From Neltuma alba (Eukaryota > Streptophyta > Magnoliopsida > Fabales > Fabaceae), in contig NW_021637613.1 in assembly GCF_004799145.2 (NCBI RefSeq), forward strand, positions 186,001 through 250,000: a stretch of DNA of 64,000 bases, given 5' to 3'. Shown here piece after piece: positions 24,513 through 35,930 of this stretch (position 1 is the stretch's first letter; each line of letters starts with the position of its first letter). The position numbers and the translations under genes are program-made. The notes under the pieces are model-generated. The model ran no database searches. It was not told the origin of the DNA and was given only the letters and a program-made list of their open reading frames with translations.

Positions 24513-26909
24513 ATGAATTACTTTCCGGAGGAGGTACTAGACCACGTGTTTGACTTCGTGACGTCCCACCGGGACCGGAACGCCGTGTCTCTGGTGTGCA
24601 AAACGTGGTACAGAATAGAAAGATGTAGCCGGCAAAAGGTCTTTATAGGTAACTGTTACTCGATCAGCCCGGAGAGGGTGATCCAGAGGTTTCCTAGACT
24701 AAAATCCCTGACTCTGAAGGGAAAGCCTCATTTTGCAGACTTCAATCTAGTTCCCCATGATTGGGGAGGCTTTGTTTACCCTTGGATTGAAGCACTGGCG
24801 AAGAACCGGGTGGGATTGGAGGAGCTTAGATTGAAGAGGATGGTGGTCTCGGATGAGCCTGGAGCTACTTTCCCGTTCCTTCACGAATTTTAAGTCTTTA
24901 GTTCTTGTGAGCTGTGAAGGGTTCACCACCGATGGCCTGGGTACTATTGCTGCAAATTGCAAGTGAGCAGAATTTCTTGGGACCCTTGTATATTTGTAGG
25001 TGCCATTGTCTTTAGTTTGTTGACATGGGTTTTTGGTTTGACGAATGTTGGTACTATTGGTTTTTGGATGATTTTGGAAATCCTTGGCTCGAAGGAGCGG
25101 CGCTGCTATTTTATGAGTAGTTGCTTTCTATGTCCAAATGTCTGTTGAAGTTTTCATCTGTTGCTGGGTTTTATTATCTTTTTGTGGATTGTTGTTGCGT
25201 TTTGTTGCATGTCTAAATGTTAGATGGAGGAGTTCTCGTCTCTGAGCGAAGTGGGTAACAACTTTGGATGCTCTCAATTCTAATATGATATATTTTAACA
25301 GAATTTAACTTTACCCATCTGCTTGTCAGGTTTTGCTAACAAATTAGTTCTCGAAGCATCTCAACAAATTGATTAATCTATTTTTGTATTTTTGTTTGCC
25401 ATCGCCTTATAATTTTTTCTTTGGAGAAAAATATCCTTCTGGTATTGCTGAAGTGGAGTAAGTAAAGATCGTCATGGGAAACCGTTAGCGCTGAAGGAAC
25501 TACATGATGTTAAGCATATGGAATTGACTCCCCAGTTTTCTGCTTTTCTTTTTAAAATGTAGGTTTCTTAGAGAGCTGGACTTGCAAGAGAATGAAATTG
25601 AGGATCACAAAGGCCAATGGCTAAGCTGCTTTCCTGATACTTGTACATCACTCGTCTCTCTCAATTTTGCTTGTCTCAAAGGAGAGATCAATATGGGAGC
25701 TCTTGAAAGGCTTGTGGCCAGATCTCCTAACCTTAAGAGCTTGAGGTTAAATCCTGCTGTGCCTCTTGATACCCTCCAAAGGATATTGATGCGAGCACCT
25801 CAGCTAGTTGACCTAGGTACCGGGTCTTTTGTTCATGATCCGGATTCTGAGACATATGCCAGGCTCAAGAGTACCATTTTAAAGTGTAAATCAATAACCA
25901 GTTTGTCGGGGTTTTTGGAGGTTGCGCCTTCTTGCCTTCCTGCTATATATCCTATTTGCTCGAACTTGACCGCCTTGAACCTGAGCTATGCAGCAGGGAT
26001 TGAGGGTAAAGAGCTGAGGAAACTAATTCGTCAGTGTGGGAAACTTCAGCGATTATGGGTGAATCTAATGAGCTGCAGAATCTTTTTCCTTTTGTTAACT
26101 AAACCCTATTTTGGTGAATGCTAATGTTTTCTGTATGCAGATACTGGATTGCATTGGAGACAAAGGACTAGATGTTGTAGCTGCCACATGTAAAGATTTG
26201 CAAGAATTGAGGGTTTTTCCATGTGATCCCTTTAGGGCTGGTCGGGGCTGTAACGGGAGATGGACTCGTTGCTATATCAATGGGTTGCCCCAAGCTTCAT
26301 TCACTGCTTTACTTCTGCCAACAGATGACTAATGCTGCCCTCATAACAGTGGCGAAGAGCTGTCCAAATTTTATCCGCTTTAGGTTGTGCATCTTGGAGC
26401 CGACGAAACCTGATCCAGACACACTGCAGCCACTTGATGAAGGTTTTGGGGCAATAGTACAGTCTTGCAGGCGACTCAAGCGGTTATCGCTCTCTGGCTT
26501 GTTGACTGATAAAGTCTTCCTTTACATTGGGATGTATGCTGAGCAGCTGGAAATGCTGTCCATTGCATTTGCTGGAGAAAGTGACAAGGGGATGCAATAT
26601 GTGCTGAATGGATGCAAGAAGCTTAGGAAGCTTGAGATAAGAGATTGCCCTTTTGGCAACACAGCACTTCTAACGGACGTAGGGAAGTATGAGACAATGC
26701 GATCCCTTTGGATGTCGTCCTGCGAAGTGACTCTTGGAGCCTGCAAGACACTGGCTCAGAAGATGCCAAGGCTAAATGTGGAGATCATAAATGAGAATGA
26801 ACAGGAAGAATGTAGTATGAAGGATGGGCAAAGAGTAGAGAAGATGTACCTTTATCGAACTTTAGTTGGGAAGAGGAAGGATGCACCAGAATTTGTATGG
26901 ACTCAGTAG
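24513..26909 (+). CDS. AFB2: TIR1/AFB2-type auxin receptor F-box protein, two frameshifts
   Basis: F-box/LRR subunit of an SCF E3 ligase that binds auxin together with Aux/IAA proteins. Exons: 24513-24962, 25563-26058 and 26141-26909. The F-box is at the start (MNYFPEEVLDHVFDFV), followed by the TIR1/AFB leucine-rich repeats with ERLVARSPNLKSLRL, FLEVAP and LYFCQQMTNAALITVAKSCP. The ending VEKMYLYRTLVGKRKDAPEF points to the AFB2/AFB3 clade. Two length changes break the frame. Near 24855-24860 the frame leaves after VSDE, consistent with loss of 2 nt. Near 26243 one extra base is present after the FRAG codons. Without them the product would be about 571 residues, close to AFB2 (575 in Arabidopsis). 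As written, translation stops at 24891-24893 after 126 residues. Either a recent pseudogene or assembly error; codon quality elsewhere is intact. Confidence 0.9.
26691..26712 (+). promoter_or_regulatory. miR393 target site in the AFB2-like transcript
   Basis: Positions 26695-26712 (CAATGCGATCCCTTTGGA) are perfectly complementary to 18 nt of plant miR393. Only the four bases at the 5' side of the site are imperfect. It encodes the conserved ETMRSLWM segment. TIR1, AFB2 and AFB3 transcripts are established miR393 targets, so this transcript should be cleaved too if expressed. Confidence 0.92.
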
Positions 26910-28103
26910 GTGCATTCTAGGCCATTTTAATTTTCCTTTTATCGAGCATTCTGTACTTGCTTAGGCCGACTTGATTAATGGAATCTTAGCCAGGTGTAGT
27001 GGCTTGTTTCTGTTTTATTTTGCATTCTCTGCTTATCAGTCCTCATAGAGATGCTGCCTGCAACCCTTATTGAAATCGTATTATGCCATTTTGTGTTTTA
27101 CTAGGGTATTATGCCATGTTGATAATCCAATAACTTGTAATCGATAATACCATACCATGCCTGTTGGACTAATTTCCTTGCTAGCTAGGTGTTGAAGGTG
27201 TTTGTATAGAAACGAAAGTATGATTTTAAAAGTTTTTTTATATGTGGAAAAGTTTATTTTAATTTGTGAAAAAGTTTTTTCCATAAGTATTCTTGAGGGT
27301 TACTAGACACCCTGTGATAAGATTATCCGGAACATGAGAGGCCGGTGATTTGAAGTGGCTGTGTCCCTGACTTGTTAAAACGAGTAATTGGTTCTGAATA
27401 TGCATGTTTGACTAGTCAATTTAATATCAGATGGATGATACAATTATTAGTAGTTGGTTAAAAGAAGAAAAAATGTAGAGAAACTGATTCACGTTACACG
27501 ACCGTTTATTTGCCATAATCTCCTTCATCACACTCCATCGGTCCATCCTGTAAAAATGAAGCGAATCTTTCGGCGTCTTCGGAAGCCGGTTATACAATGA
27601 GAGAGAACCAGAAATTTTCATCTCATCTTTATAACATCATTTTCAGGCAGCCGGACTTTCATGGACACCAAACACATCTACAAAGTACAAATATGCGTCT
27701 TCCTCCATTTAGTAGGATGGAAGAAAGAATTGTTTCAAAAAAATCTACCCAAATAAATAAATAAAAATGTTAATTTTAACTGTAACACACTGGAGAAAGT
27801 TGTAAGCTGGTTAGCAATTGTCAATACCCTTACAATTTAGTAGAGATACAACTCCTTTACTAATGAGAGGTCACAAGTTTCACTGATAACCTGTCTTCAA
27901 TGTTTGGCCCTTTAATTTTTTCCAAAAAAGGACTTGCAAATTATTTGAAGAAGAGCCGAGAACCATTTCACAGCATTGTCTACCAAGTCGAAAGCCCAGA
28001 AGCTAATCGAAGCCTAGCTGCTGAGAAAGCAAGTGACAATACATCAAAGAAATGGGATATTGCGTTATACCAGTCTTTCGGGGGATAAAAGTGTATAGGT
28101 TTG
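26910..28103. other. Spacer between the AFB2-like and CYSTM genes
   Basis: The first 150 nt are probable 3' UTR of the AFB2-like gene. The remainder is AT-rich without a gene. A degenerate Tourist-like relic (GATTTTAAAAGTTTTTTTAT then AATTTGTGAAAAAG) lies near 27195-27310, and a short unassigned ORF at 27900-28088. Confidence 0.4.
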
Positions 28104-28312
28104 AAAGAGTTCGGGTATTATTGCTGATAGGTTAGCTAAATTAGCTCATAGGATAGCTGAGAATTTTTGACTCTTTGATCAACCTCCTTCTCTAGATTAG
28201 GAGGCGGATGTTGATGAAGGATAGGGTCTTCTAGTTATGTTTGTACTCGTTTTTTGTTAGTTTAATGAAGTTTCAGATCTTATTCAAAAAATGAAAAAAA
28301 GAGTGCGGGTAT
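28104..28312 (+). mobile_element. 5'-truncated LINE fragment with target duplication
   Basis: The 179-nt insert 28119-28297 is flanked by AAAGAGTTCGGGTAT (28104-28118) and AAAGAGTGCGGGTAT (28298-28312), 14 of 15 identical. The insert starts with a broken reading frame ADRLAKLAHRIAENF, which resembles the end of the RNase H domain of plant L1-type LINEs. It ends with TTTAATGAAGTTTCAG and an A-rich tail. Duplication plus A-tail plus a LINE 3' end make a classical truncated insertion. Confidence 0.7.
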
Positions 28313-28698
28313 CGTTTGTCAGAAAAAGTACATGAACCAAAGTTAAAAGCTTTCTTTCTTTCCTTCCTTTTTTTCTTTTTGGTGGGGGGGGGGGGAGTGT
28401 TTGTTGTTTTGAGTTGAGTTTCCCGACAACATAAGGGCAAGAGTGGATTTAGAAAAGGCTAATAGTATAGTATACTATGTTATTAGCTAAATGGAGGTTC
28501 TCTGCACATATTAAGTTTATATCTGACTGTATATGAAGTTGGCATACAATGACAAATAGACCCATACAAACTAAATCACAGTCTCTAGACATAACAGTTT
28601 TGAGCATACAAGAACGATAAAACGACAGATCTCAGTATCCCACGCTTATCAGAGAGTGCTACATCCAAGCACACCAAAAGTGCAGAAACGACTCATTA

Positions 28699-30360
28699 TT
28701 ATTTTATAATGGGACAATCAGAACAACACTCCTCTAGCACACAGCAGCAACAGAGTGCTGCCAAGCTGCAAAGGCAAATGAAGATCCGCATTAGTTAACA
28801 TCGTAAGAAATAAACAAGGCAGGCATGTGAAAATGATCCTTCAAAATAATTTAATTCGGTGATACGAGTTGCCCATCAAGAATGGACACCTTAAGCCCAA
28901 GTTCTATGACAATATCAAATATTTAAACCTGTCATGTTCAGATCAGGATCTCTGGCTATGTCTAAAGAAGCCGAAATCAAATTCAAAGTCAAATCTTTTG
29001 TTGAACTGTCCATGTTCAAGCGCAACAGTGAACATATCAAAACAAGTATGTGTCTTCCAAATCAGTACTTACCATCAGATCAGTTGTATCTTGACCATTG
29101 CATTGTATTTTATGACAAGTGTCTTGTGCAATGGCCTTCTCTTCCTAACTACCATTGCTTGTTTAGAATATCATATTCAATGGGAAGAAGCAAACAAGCA
29201 TTTCAAACATTCCAACGTTTTGGCCTAATGATAACTAATGCGAAGCTTGGTTGGCCAAAAAACAAAAAGGCGAAGCTTGAGTTAACATCATCAAATCAGG
29301 TACGGAAGTTAAATTATGAATTGGACCTCTAGTCCCGACACGATAGCATGGAAACTGTTTCTGTTAGACAAGAGGAAGCATAATATATACTCATAAATAC
29401 ATTGATTTGTCACAGAATATAAGATCAAAGTCCAAATTCAGACTAGCACACATCCATCAGTATCCATTTTTAACTCCAAACAGGCAAAACAAGTATTGAC
29501 AAAGTAAATGATTCCTATCTAAAGATTCCCAATCAAGATTAAAACAGTTTGAAACAAGTGCAATATCTCTTTGGGGTGTTGGGGACTCTTTTATGGGCGA
29601 CCTGTGCTGCCACTCGAATTCTCCCTCTATATTTTTTTTCAACAGAATACGAACTGCAAATAAATTGTATAAGATCGGAGGGATAAAATGGAGTGACCGG
29701 AGAGGAACTAACATGAGGGTTTGAGCGTGTAGAAATGGTGGAACTCGCAGAGAGGTTACACAAAGAAGGGTTCTTATTGGATGAACTAAAGGATAAGACC
29801 AAAATTCAAGCAAAGTAGGTTAGTTCCAAATTTTAAGTTAGGGGTCAATATATTAATTCAACCATATAATAAAAGAAAGAATCCCATAATCCAAAATTAA
29901 AATATGATGAAAGCAGGGCAGAAAAAATAATAAGAAAGGAAAGCATACCAGCCTCGCAGCATAGAATGACAGTCGGTCTCATGGTACTGGTGATAGTGAT
30001 TGGGATACGGTTGAGGCGGAGGAGGCGGTTGTTGATATGGGTCATGGAAATAACCCTGGTACCCCTGGACGGGGGGGGCGCTGAGGAGGCCGGGGCGGAG
30101 GGTATCCGGAATACGCAGGCGTCGGATAACCTCCGTAAGGAGGCCCCGGTGCGGATGGGTTCGGCGGTGGCGGCGGAGGAGGATACGCAGATCCTTGCCC
30201 TGGGTGAAAATTCAGCGATGAATATGAGAAAAATTATAATTGAAATCGGGAAATCAACGAATAGATGAATGAAATGAAAGAAAAGCAGAGTTGAGGAGAG
30301 GGGTGAAGCAGAACCTGGCGGAGGGTAATCTTGCTGGTGGGCAATGTGGTAACTAGTCAT
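28699..30360 (-). CDS. Cysteine-rich transmembrane-module (CYSTM) protein, frameshifted
   Basis: Small tail-anchored plasma-membrane protein family associated with stress responses (WIH/PCC1-like). Exons: 30315-30360, 29949-30199 and 28699-28765. The N terminus MTSYHIAHQQDYPPPG leads into a Pro/Tyr/Gly-rich stretch, then GYQGYFHDPYQQPPPPQPYP. The CYSTM tail CHSMLRGCLAALCCCCVLEE spans exons 2 and 3, followed by CCSDCPIIK and a stop. An 8-base C run (G run on the plus strand, 30071-30078) puts the middle exon one base out of phase; seven Cs would give a 120-residue protein. As written the frame ends about 15 codons after the run. A homopolymer miscall is the simplest cause. TATA-like sequence lies about 55 nt before the ATG. 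Confidence 0.8.
29240..29279 (+). repeat. Micro-insertion: GTTGGCCAAAAAAC-A(n) between 10-bp repeats
   Basis: GCGAAGCTTG at 29240-29249 recurs at 29270-29279. Between them are 20 nt, GTTGGCCAAAAAACAAAAAG. It lies in the second intron of the CYSTM gene. It is very similar to the insert at 20964-20988. Confidence 0.7.
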
Positions 30361-31438
30361 CGGTGAGGGTGACGAGATATGATGTCAACGAGGAGAGTCT
30401 CAGACTGAAACGAAATATAAAACGATGCGCCTTTTCGACACTTCTCAACTCTCGGTTTAATATCCGATCGCCACGTACGCTTTGCCCCGTGAAGCAGCTT
30501 TGCCTTGACGGGTGAAGGTCTTTCTTTATGGTCACATTTATCCCGCTGCTGTTCATCACTTTGGAGTAACGTACAATTATTTGTTGTGAATTTTATATGT
30601 TTAATTAATATTAATTACAAAATAAATTAATTATTATATTAATGAATAATATAAGATTTACTACCCAAGCAGTACAATTCATTTCATATTTTAAAAAAAA
30701 TTGTTTAGTAGTATAAAAGCTTAATCAAATGATGCTATTTATGAACAAAGGATAATAATTAAGACTACGAGACAAGTGGGCGTGTTTGGCGTGGGAAGTT
30801 TCTCTCCTCTTGTGTAAATGGAAATCTAATGAAGCTTTTGAAGAGACAAAGTCGCTCTTTCTTCTCGTGCGGGTGTTTGACGGTGTTTTTGGATCTGGAG
30901 GCTGGGATTACAGACGTATTTTACACGTACGTGTGATTTGATTGCCATACTCTCCCTGCTTTTTTTTTTTTTAATAAAAAACAACTAACATTTCTATTTT
31001 GTTCCTATTTATTAAAAAAACATTTATAAAATGCCTCAAATTTTTTTTATTAATTTCTCTTTTTTTGGGTGAAAGACTGATTTTTCGTTTTGTCCCATTA
31101 AATGTATACTTTAATACTCAATATATTTATCATCTCATCTTTTAAAACATTATTTATTTATTTATCTCTGTCGTATGTTCTCACTCTTCCTTACAAATAA
31201 GAATTTTTTTTGAGAAACAACTTACAATTTGTCATTAATTTTAACTAATTTTTTTGATCTATATGATTTAGTTAAGTGTTTCTCATAAAAGGAACGCAGG
31301 GAGTAAATGAAGGCTAAATGAACCATTTATTCATGCGCCAGTGAATATTGATTAAACTCTACGCTAAGTGAAGACCCCCTGTCGATTAATTGAGATTAAA
31401 CATCTTTAATTGAAAATCATAAAAATAAAAAATAAATA

Positions 31439-31605
31439 CTTCTCTGGTCCTATTTATAAGGTAGAGAGATGATATATTTTTTTATTCTATTTATAGGATA
31501 CTGAGATAAATTTTTTATATAAATGTATAATTTTACCTTTAATGTATTATTGTGTTGACTTTATTTATATGAGATATAATATATATTAAATATAGATAAA
31601 ATAAG
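31439..31605. mobile_element. Truncated family B MITE
   Basis: It starts after TA with CTTCTCTGGTCCTATTTATA and shares the family B interior (ATTTTTTATATAAATGTATA, ATGAGATATAATATATATTA) with 33386-33651. The right third is missing. It lies upstream of the GEM-like gene. Confidence 0.65.
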
Positions 31606-31718
31606 GATACGACGTTGACCGAAATTTTGGGTTTGTATTCCAAGTCGTAATGTAATGAAACCCCACGGAACCGCTTATGGATGGGAAACAGAGCGGAGGA
31701 AGAAGGAGTGAGAAAGCG

Positions 31719-31763
31719 AGCGTGTTTGGGATTTTTTTTTTTTGACCTGAAGCGTGTTTGGGA
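31719..31763 (-). repeat. Micro-insertion: TCAGGTC-A(n) (minus strand) between 13-bp repeats
   Basis: AGCGTGTTTGGGA is found at 31719-31731 and 31751-31763. The insert between them is a run of 12 Ts then GACCTGA, which on the minus strand is TCAGGTC followed by an A-tail. It lies about 120 nt upstream of the GEM-like start codon, in the probable promoter or leader. Confidence 0.65.
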
Positions 31764-31881
31764 GTTGGGAGTCGCAACAATAACGCGGTTAAGCAACCAA
31801 CCTGGAACAGTTCATAAAACGTCGAGCTTAAAACTTTGATTCAACAAGTAAAGCGTTTCCCACCTACTCTGCAAGATCCTA

Positions 31882-32845
31882 ATGAAGGCCGACCAGTCAC
31901 CTCCTCAATATCCCTCACCCTCAACCTCTGCCCCTACCCACCATGGAGGAGCATCTGCATCTTCTTCCTCTCCATCGGCTCCCTACTACCACCATCCTTA
32001 CGTCCAGCACTCTCCGGCTGAGAAGCCTCCCGCTAGTCCCATGGAATCCATCCTCAACACCCTCGATTCATGGGGCAAAAAGGCTGAAGTAACCGCCAAC
32101 AACGTCTGGCACAATCGTCTGTCTCTATTCCTTTCGTTTCTTGTTTTCATCGACTTCGTGCCGATCGGAAACTGAGTGTTTGACTCTGCTGTTATTTGAT
32201 TGCAGTTAGAACAAGTCCGTCGGTGTCTTCGACGGCCTGGGGGAAGATGAATCTGACCGCGAAAGCCATCAGTGGAGGCGGATTTGAGGCTCTTTACAAA
32301 CAAAACTTCGCAACTTTTCCCAACGAGAAGCTCAAGAAGACCTTCGCTTGTCACATCTCCACATCGGCAGGTCCAGTTTCAGGAACCCTCTACCTCTCTA
32401 ATCTTCACATCGCATTTTGCAGCGATAGCCCCGTATCTTACAGCGCACCCTCTGGGCAACAGGCTTGGAGCCACTACAAGGTAAATGCTGATCCCTAATC
32501 CCGCTTCTGAATTTTATAATTTTACCCAAATGATTGTCAAATTTGATGAACATTAGAAATAGACCGGATGTAACAATTGATTTGGGTGTAAGAAATGACT
32601 TAATAATTAGAAATCTTGTGACTGTTGACCAGCTAATGGTGCCTTTGGGTAAGATCGGGTCGGTGAACCCAGTGATCATGAAGGAGAGCTCGGCGGAAAA
32701 GTATATTCAGATTGTGACGGTCGACGGATATGATTTTTGGTTCATGGGTTTTGTGAATTTTGATAAAGCAGTGAAGCACCTCTCGGAAAGCATATCAAAT
32801 TTTGTAGTGCCAGGAATCGCAGTACCATCATCGGCCGCCTCTTGA
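31882..32845 (+). CDS. GEM-like protein with GRAM domain
   Basis: Member of the plant GEM/FIP1 family (GLABRA2 expression modulator and ABA-responsive relatives), whose GRAM domain binds phosphoinositides or proteins. Exons 31882-32116, 32206-32480 and 32633-32845 give 240 residues with all phases consistent. The first 60 residues are Pro/Ser/His-rich and disordered. Then comes MESILNTLDSWGKKAEVTA and NNVWHNLRTSPS, the family's conserved pre-GRAM segment. The GRAM domain runs from about residue 106 to 215 and includes KLKKTFACHISTSAGPVSGT, YLSNLHIAFCSD and VTVDGYDFWFMGFVNF. The frame is intact. The particular family member cannot be decided from sequence alone. Confidence 0.9.
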
Positions 32846-33385
32846 GCCCGGGACTTCTTTCGGTCCACTGTTACAATTTTTGCTTGGGAAGAAATGACGA
32901 GGGAAGGGGCCGGGCTTTTGGATTTTTGCTGTTGTATTTAATTTTTTTATTGATACTATCGTATTTAATTTAATTTTTTAATGATAATTTCCTGTTTGTT
33001 TAATATTCATGAGAATTGAAGAAAAATCTCCCTTGAGAATTTTTATTAGCTTGGAGAACTTAGTAAGTTTTTATATATAAAAAATATTGGTAGTCTGGGC
33101 ATTTTGTAAACAAAGAATACGGGTACTCTAACTTGGATATCTTCCCCGATGACATTTTGAATGAGACATCCCCCCCCCCCAACTCAATTTTCCGTTAATA
33201 TTCTCGCCATATTTATATTTTTCTTCAAATTTAGTTTTGCCTGTGTCTACGTAAATTAAGGAGTATGTTACATTTTGTTCTTTTTCTTCGTAAGATGCTT
33301 GCATTATACGGATTCTTTTAATGCAAGCCTGCCGGATCAAACCCTGAAGTTGGTTCTGCAGAGAAACTCACAAATTTTAACAATA

Positions 33386-33651
33386 CTCTTCTGTTTCTAT
33401 TTACAAGGTAGAAAGAGAAGAAAATTTTTTGTCTTATTTATAAAACAGAGAGAGAAATTTTTTATATAATGTATACTTTTATTTTTCATTTATTATTGCG
33501 TTGATTTTGTTTTCATGAGATATAATATATATTAAACGGAGATAAAGTGAAAAGGCTGTTAAATTTTAAATGAAAATTAATAAAATTTAAGATGTTTCTT
33601 AGTTTGTATTTAATATATTAAAAATAAATTTTATAAATAGGACCAAATAAA
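33386..33651. mobile_element. Stowaway-like MITE, family B copy 3
   Basis: About 266 bp, flanked by TA. The left end CTCTTCTGTTTCTATTTACA and interior GTAGAAAGAGAAGAAAATTT match the element at 20238. The right end, reversed, reads GTATTTATTTGGTCCTATTT. Confidence 0.65.
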
Positions 33652-33779
33652 TACTAATTAATGCGTTGGGGGGGCTATGGAAGAAAGCTGGGGAAGTAAG
33701 TGAGTGCAAAGAAAGTACTCATGTTTTTCCTATAACTTAGTAAGGGACAATTTATTATGCATTATACAAAATAGTCGCA

Positions 33780-34900
33780 TCTAGTTTATCCCTAAGTACT
33801 TTAGAAAGTAAAAACCTGCTTACGCTTGAAGCTTTCATGCAGGAGTAATTTTTAGCTGCTGTATTTAAGAATCTCATTATATATTCATCAAGCTTTCATA
33901 TAGCCTATTTGTAAACTAAATTATGGGTATAAAACGTGCCTGACTTTACATTTTAAGTAAAACGAGGAACCAACATCTGTTACGTAATATATAAGCCAGT
34001 TGCTGTTATTTCCTCTCTTTTTTTTTTTTTTTTTTGAAAATTGCATCGTATGGTTGTATTTTAACAACATAGGGACGTTCATCTAGTTTTCAAATGCATT
34101 CCAGCTTATTTGCAGAATAAAATACGCATGTGAACTGTGTTTCACTTTACAACAAAATAAGCGGTTTGCATCTGATTTCATAGTAAATGTGATAGTTAAA
34201 AGTAATTCATTGTTATTTTAAGAGGATTGTATCATGCCGTTGAACTTTAACAATCTCAATACATTTACAGGGTTTTCGAATACATTTTAGGCTTTTAGCC
34301 TATTGATAAATAAAATAAAGATGTGAACGGTGTCTTACTTTATATTTCAAGCAAAATTAGAGGCATGCATCTAGTTTTATTATGAATATGGTAATTTATG
34401 AGAGTTAATTTTTATTTCTCCTTATCAGAAGATTGTATCATATAGCTGCATTTTGATAACTTCGATATACATGCTCAGTTTTCAAATGCATTGCAACCTA
34501 TTGGTAAAATAAAATATGCAAGTAAAACGTGTCTCGTTTCGCGCGCTTTTATTAAAATTGGGTGCTACATCATCAGATTTCATAATAAGCATGATAATTA
34601 ATGAGAATCCGTTTTTATCTCCCCAGTACATCCACTGAGGTTTCAGATACATTTCAACCTAATCATAAAGTATAGATGCGAAACGTGTTTCTTTTACATC
34701 CTAAGCAAAACACGAAGGATGCATCTTGTTTCATAATAAATACGGTAATTATTGAGAATCCGTTTTTCTTTCCTCCTTCTCGAGGATCATATCATGTAGT
34801 TATACTTTGTCAACCTAAGTGTGTTGACCAATTTTTCAAATACGTTTCAGCTACAATTAATCTAACAAACACAATAAGGGTGAAGGCATATTAGATTACA
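33780..34900. repeat. Diverged tandem array, unit about 190 bp, at least five units
   Basis: A recurring block of the type TTTTCAAATGCATT...CCTATT...AAAATA...GTGTTTC-CTTTAC begins near 33893, 34090, 34274, 34479, 34641 and 34834 (spacings about 197, 184, 205, 162 and 193). A second landmark, GATTGTATCAT(A/G), occurs near 34041, 34226, 34431 and 34786, and a third (TTTCATAATAAATA-GGTAATTA) follows. Identity between units is perhaps 60-75% by eye. No ORF spans it. It fills most of the space between the GEM-like and WW-like genes. Confidence 0.75.
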
Positions 34901-35062
34901 TGAAACTTGCATATAGTTGTTGCTACATAAGAAGGGTAAGAGCATGTAAAATCACAGATTTGAAGAACAGCACACATATGGATCCAAATAGCCATTGCAT
35001 CCTCATACCTAAAGGATATAAGTTGCTCATTAACACAAGATTAATAAGTAGCCAAACAAGGA

Positions 35063-35541
35063 TTATATGAGAGGGATGAAGCAATGGCAGAAAGGGCACT
35101 GGAAGAGAGGGTGTGCCACAATGAGATGCATAGGGACAAGGCTGCAGGAAGCGCGAAAGAGGAAAAATCTGGCAAAGCTTCTGAGATTATGGAATCTCAG
35201 TGTGAAGGACAGAGGCTGCACCACAATATTCTCGAACGAGGCTGCCCTATTTCCCATGCACGACCACTTGTAGTTGTCCAGAATGATGCCACCTCCCAAG
35301 TCAATGGTTGGTCTTAAATCAAATACAGTTGACCTTGTTTGACTGTTCCTGTAGAAAATGAGCCCGCTCTGCAAAATCAAACACTATCAGTGGAAGTTTC
35401 ATGCGTTCGTTGGAACATAAAAAGACAGGGAGAGTAAGGAAGATATATAGTTACTGAGACATCATAAGCTCGTTCCCATGGAGGAAGGAGGGGCAGTTCT
35501 GAGTTATTCAGGAGCCAATTGATCAATATTTCAAGATCCAT
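35063..35541 (-). CDS. Small WW-like domain protein
   Basis: Two exons, 35455-35541 and 35063-35368, give 130 residues. The join creates LPLLPPWERAYDV|SSGLIFYRN, then SQTRSTVFDLRP, at about residues 17-51. This follows the WW-domain pattern (LP..W, central aromatic pair, T..T-x-F, final P), although the second Trp is Phe. WW domains bind proline-rich ligands. Next comes a TIDLGGGIILDNYKWSC segment. The C-terminal half is hydrophobic and Phe/Leu-rich and looks unlike a typical folded domain, so the true 3' structure may differ. A TATA box sits 81 nt before the ATG, which supports this strand. The function is unknown. Confidence 0.55.
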
Positions 35542-35621
35542 GGTGACTGGCTTGCAGCCTATAAGATGATCTTAGAGCTTAGACCTGACTTGGAGTGGCG
35601 TCTATGAGTCAGGCTCAACGG

Positions 35622-35629
35622 TATTTATA
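35622..35629 (-). promoter_or_regulatory. TATA box of the WW-like gene
   Basis: TATAAATA on the minus strand, 81 nt before the start codon at 35541. This spacing gives a leader of about 50 nt. Confidence 0.6.
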
Positions 35630-35930
35630 GGGGAAGCTGGAATCAAAGGTGCAGTGTATTTAATTTATAGATACTTCTTATGACTTTTTTTCTAAAAAGG
35701 AAAAAAATATTTTGTACTCTGGATAAGAATAATTAATGGTTCTTAAATTTCATTAAAGTTTTAATATGAAATACTACTTCCCAGCTCATTTTTATAAACT
35801 TTTTTTTAATGAGTTTTTTTTTTATAAGCTATATTTGGAGATCTCTAAAATTTAATATATTTTTTATTTTTATCCATAATTAATTATAAATGGTAATTCA
35901 TTAATAATAGATACAATATTGTGAGAGGTT

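Noticed and set aside
28869..29332. Two overlapping plus-strand ORFs of 119 and 132 codons
   Set aside because: They lie inside the second intron of the CYSTM gene on the opposite strand and show no family resemblance.
29845..30360. 171-codon minus ORF sharing the CYSTM start codon
   Set aside because: It reads through the first intron and then the wrong frame of exon 2. The spliced model reproduces the CYSTM tail and is preferred.
35084..35317. Plus-strand ORF of 77 codons, hydrophilic
   Set aside because: It overlaps the minus-strand WW-like exon, which has a TATA box, a good splice junction and a domain-like pattern. Mentioned only as a finding.
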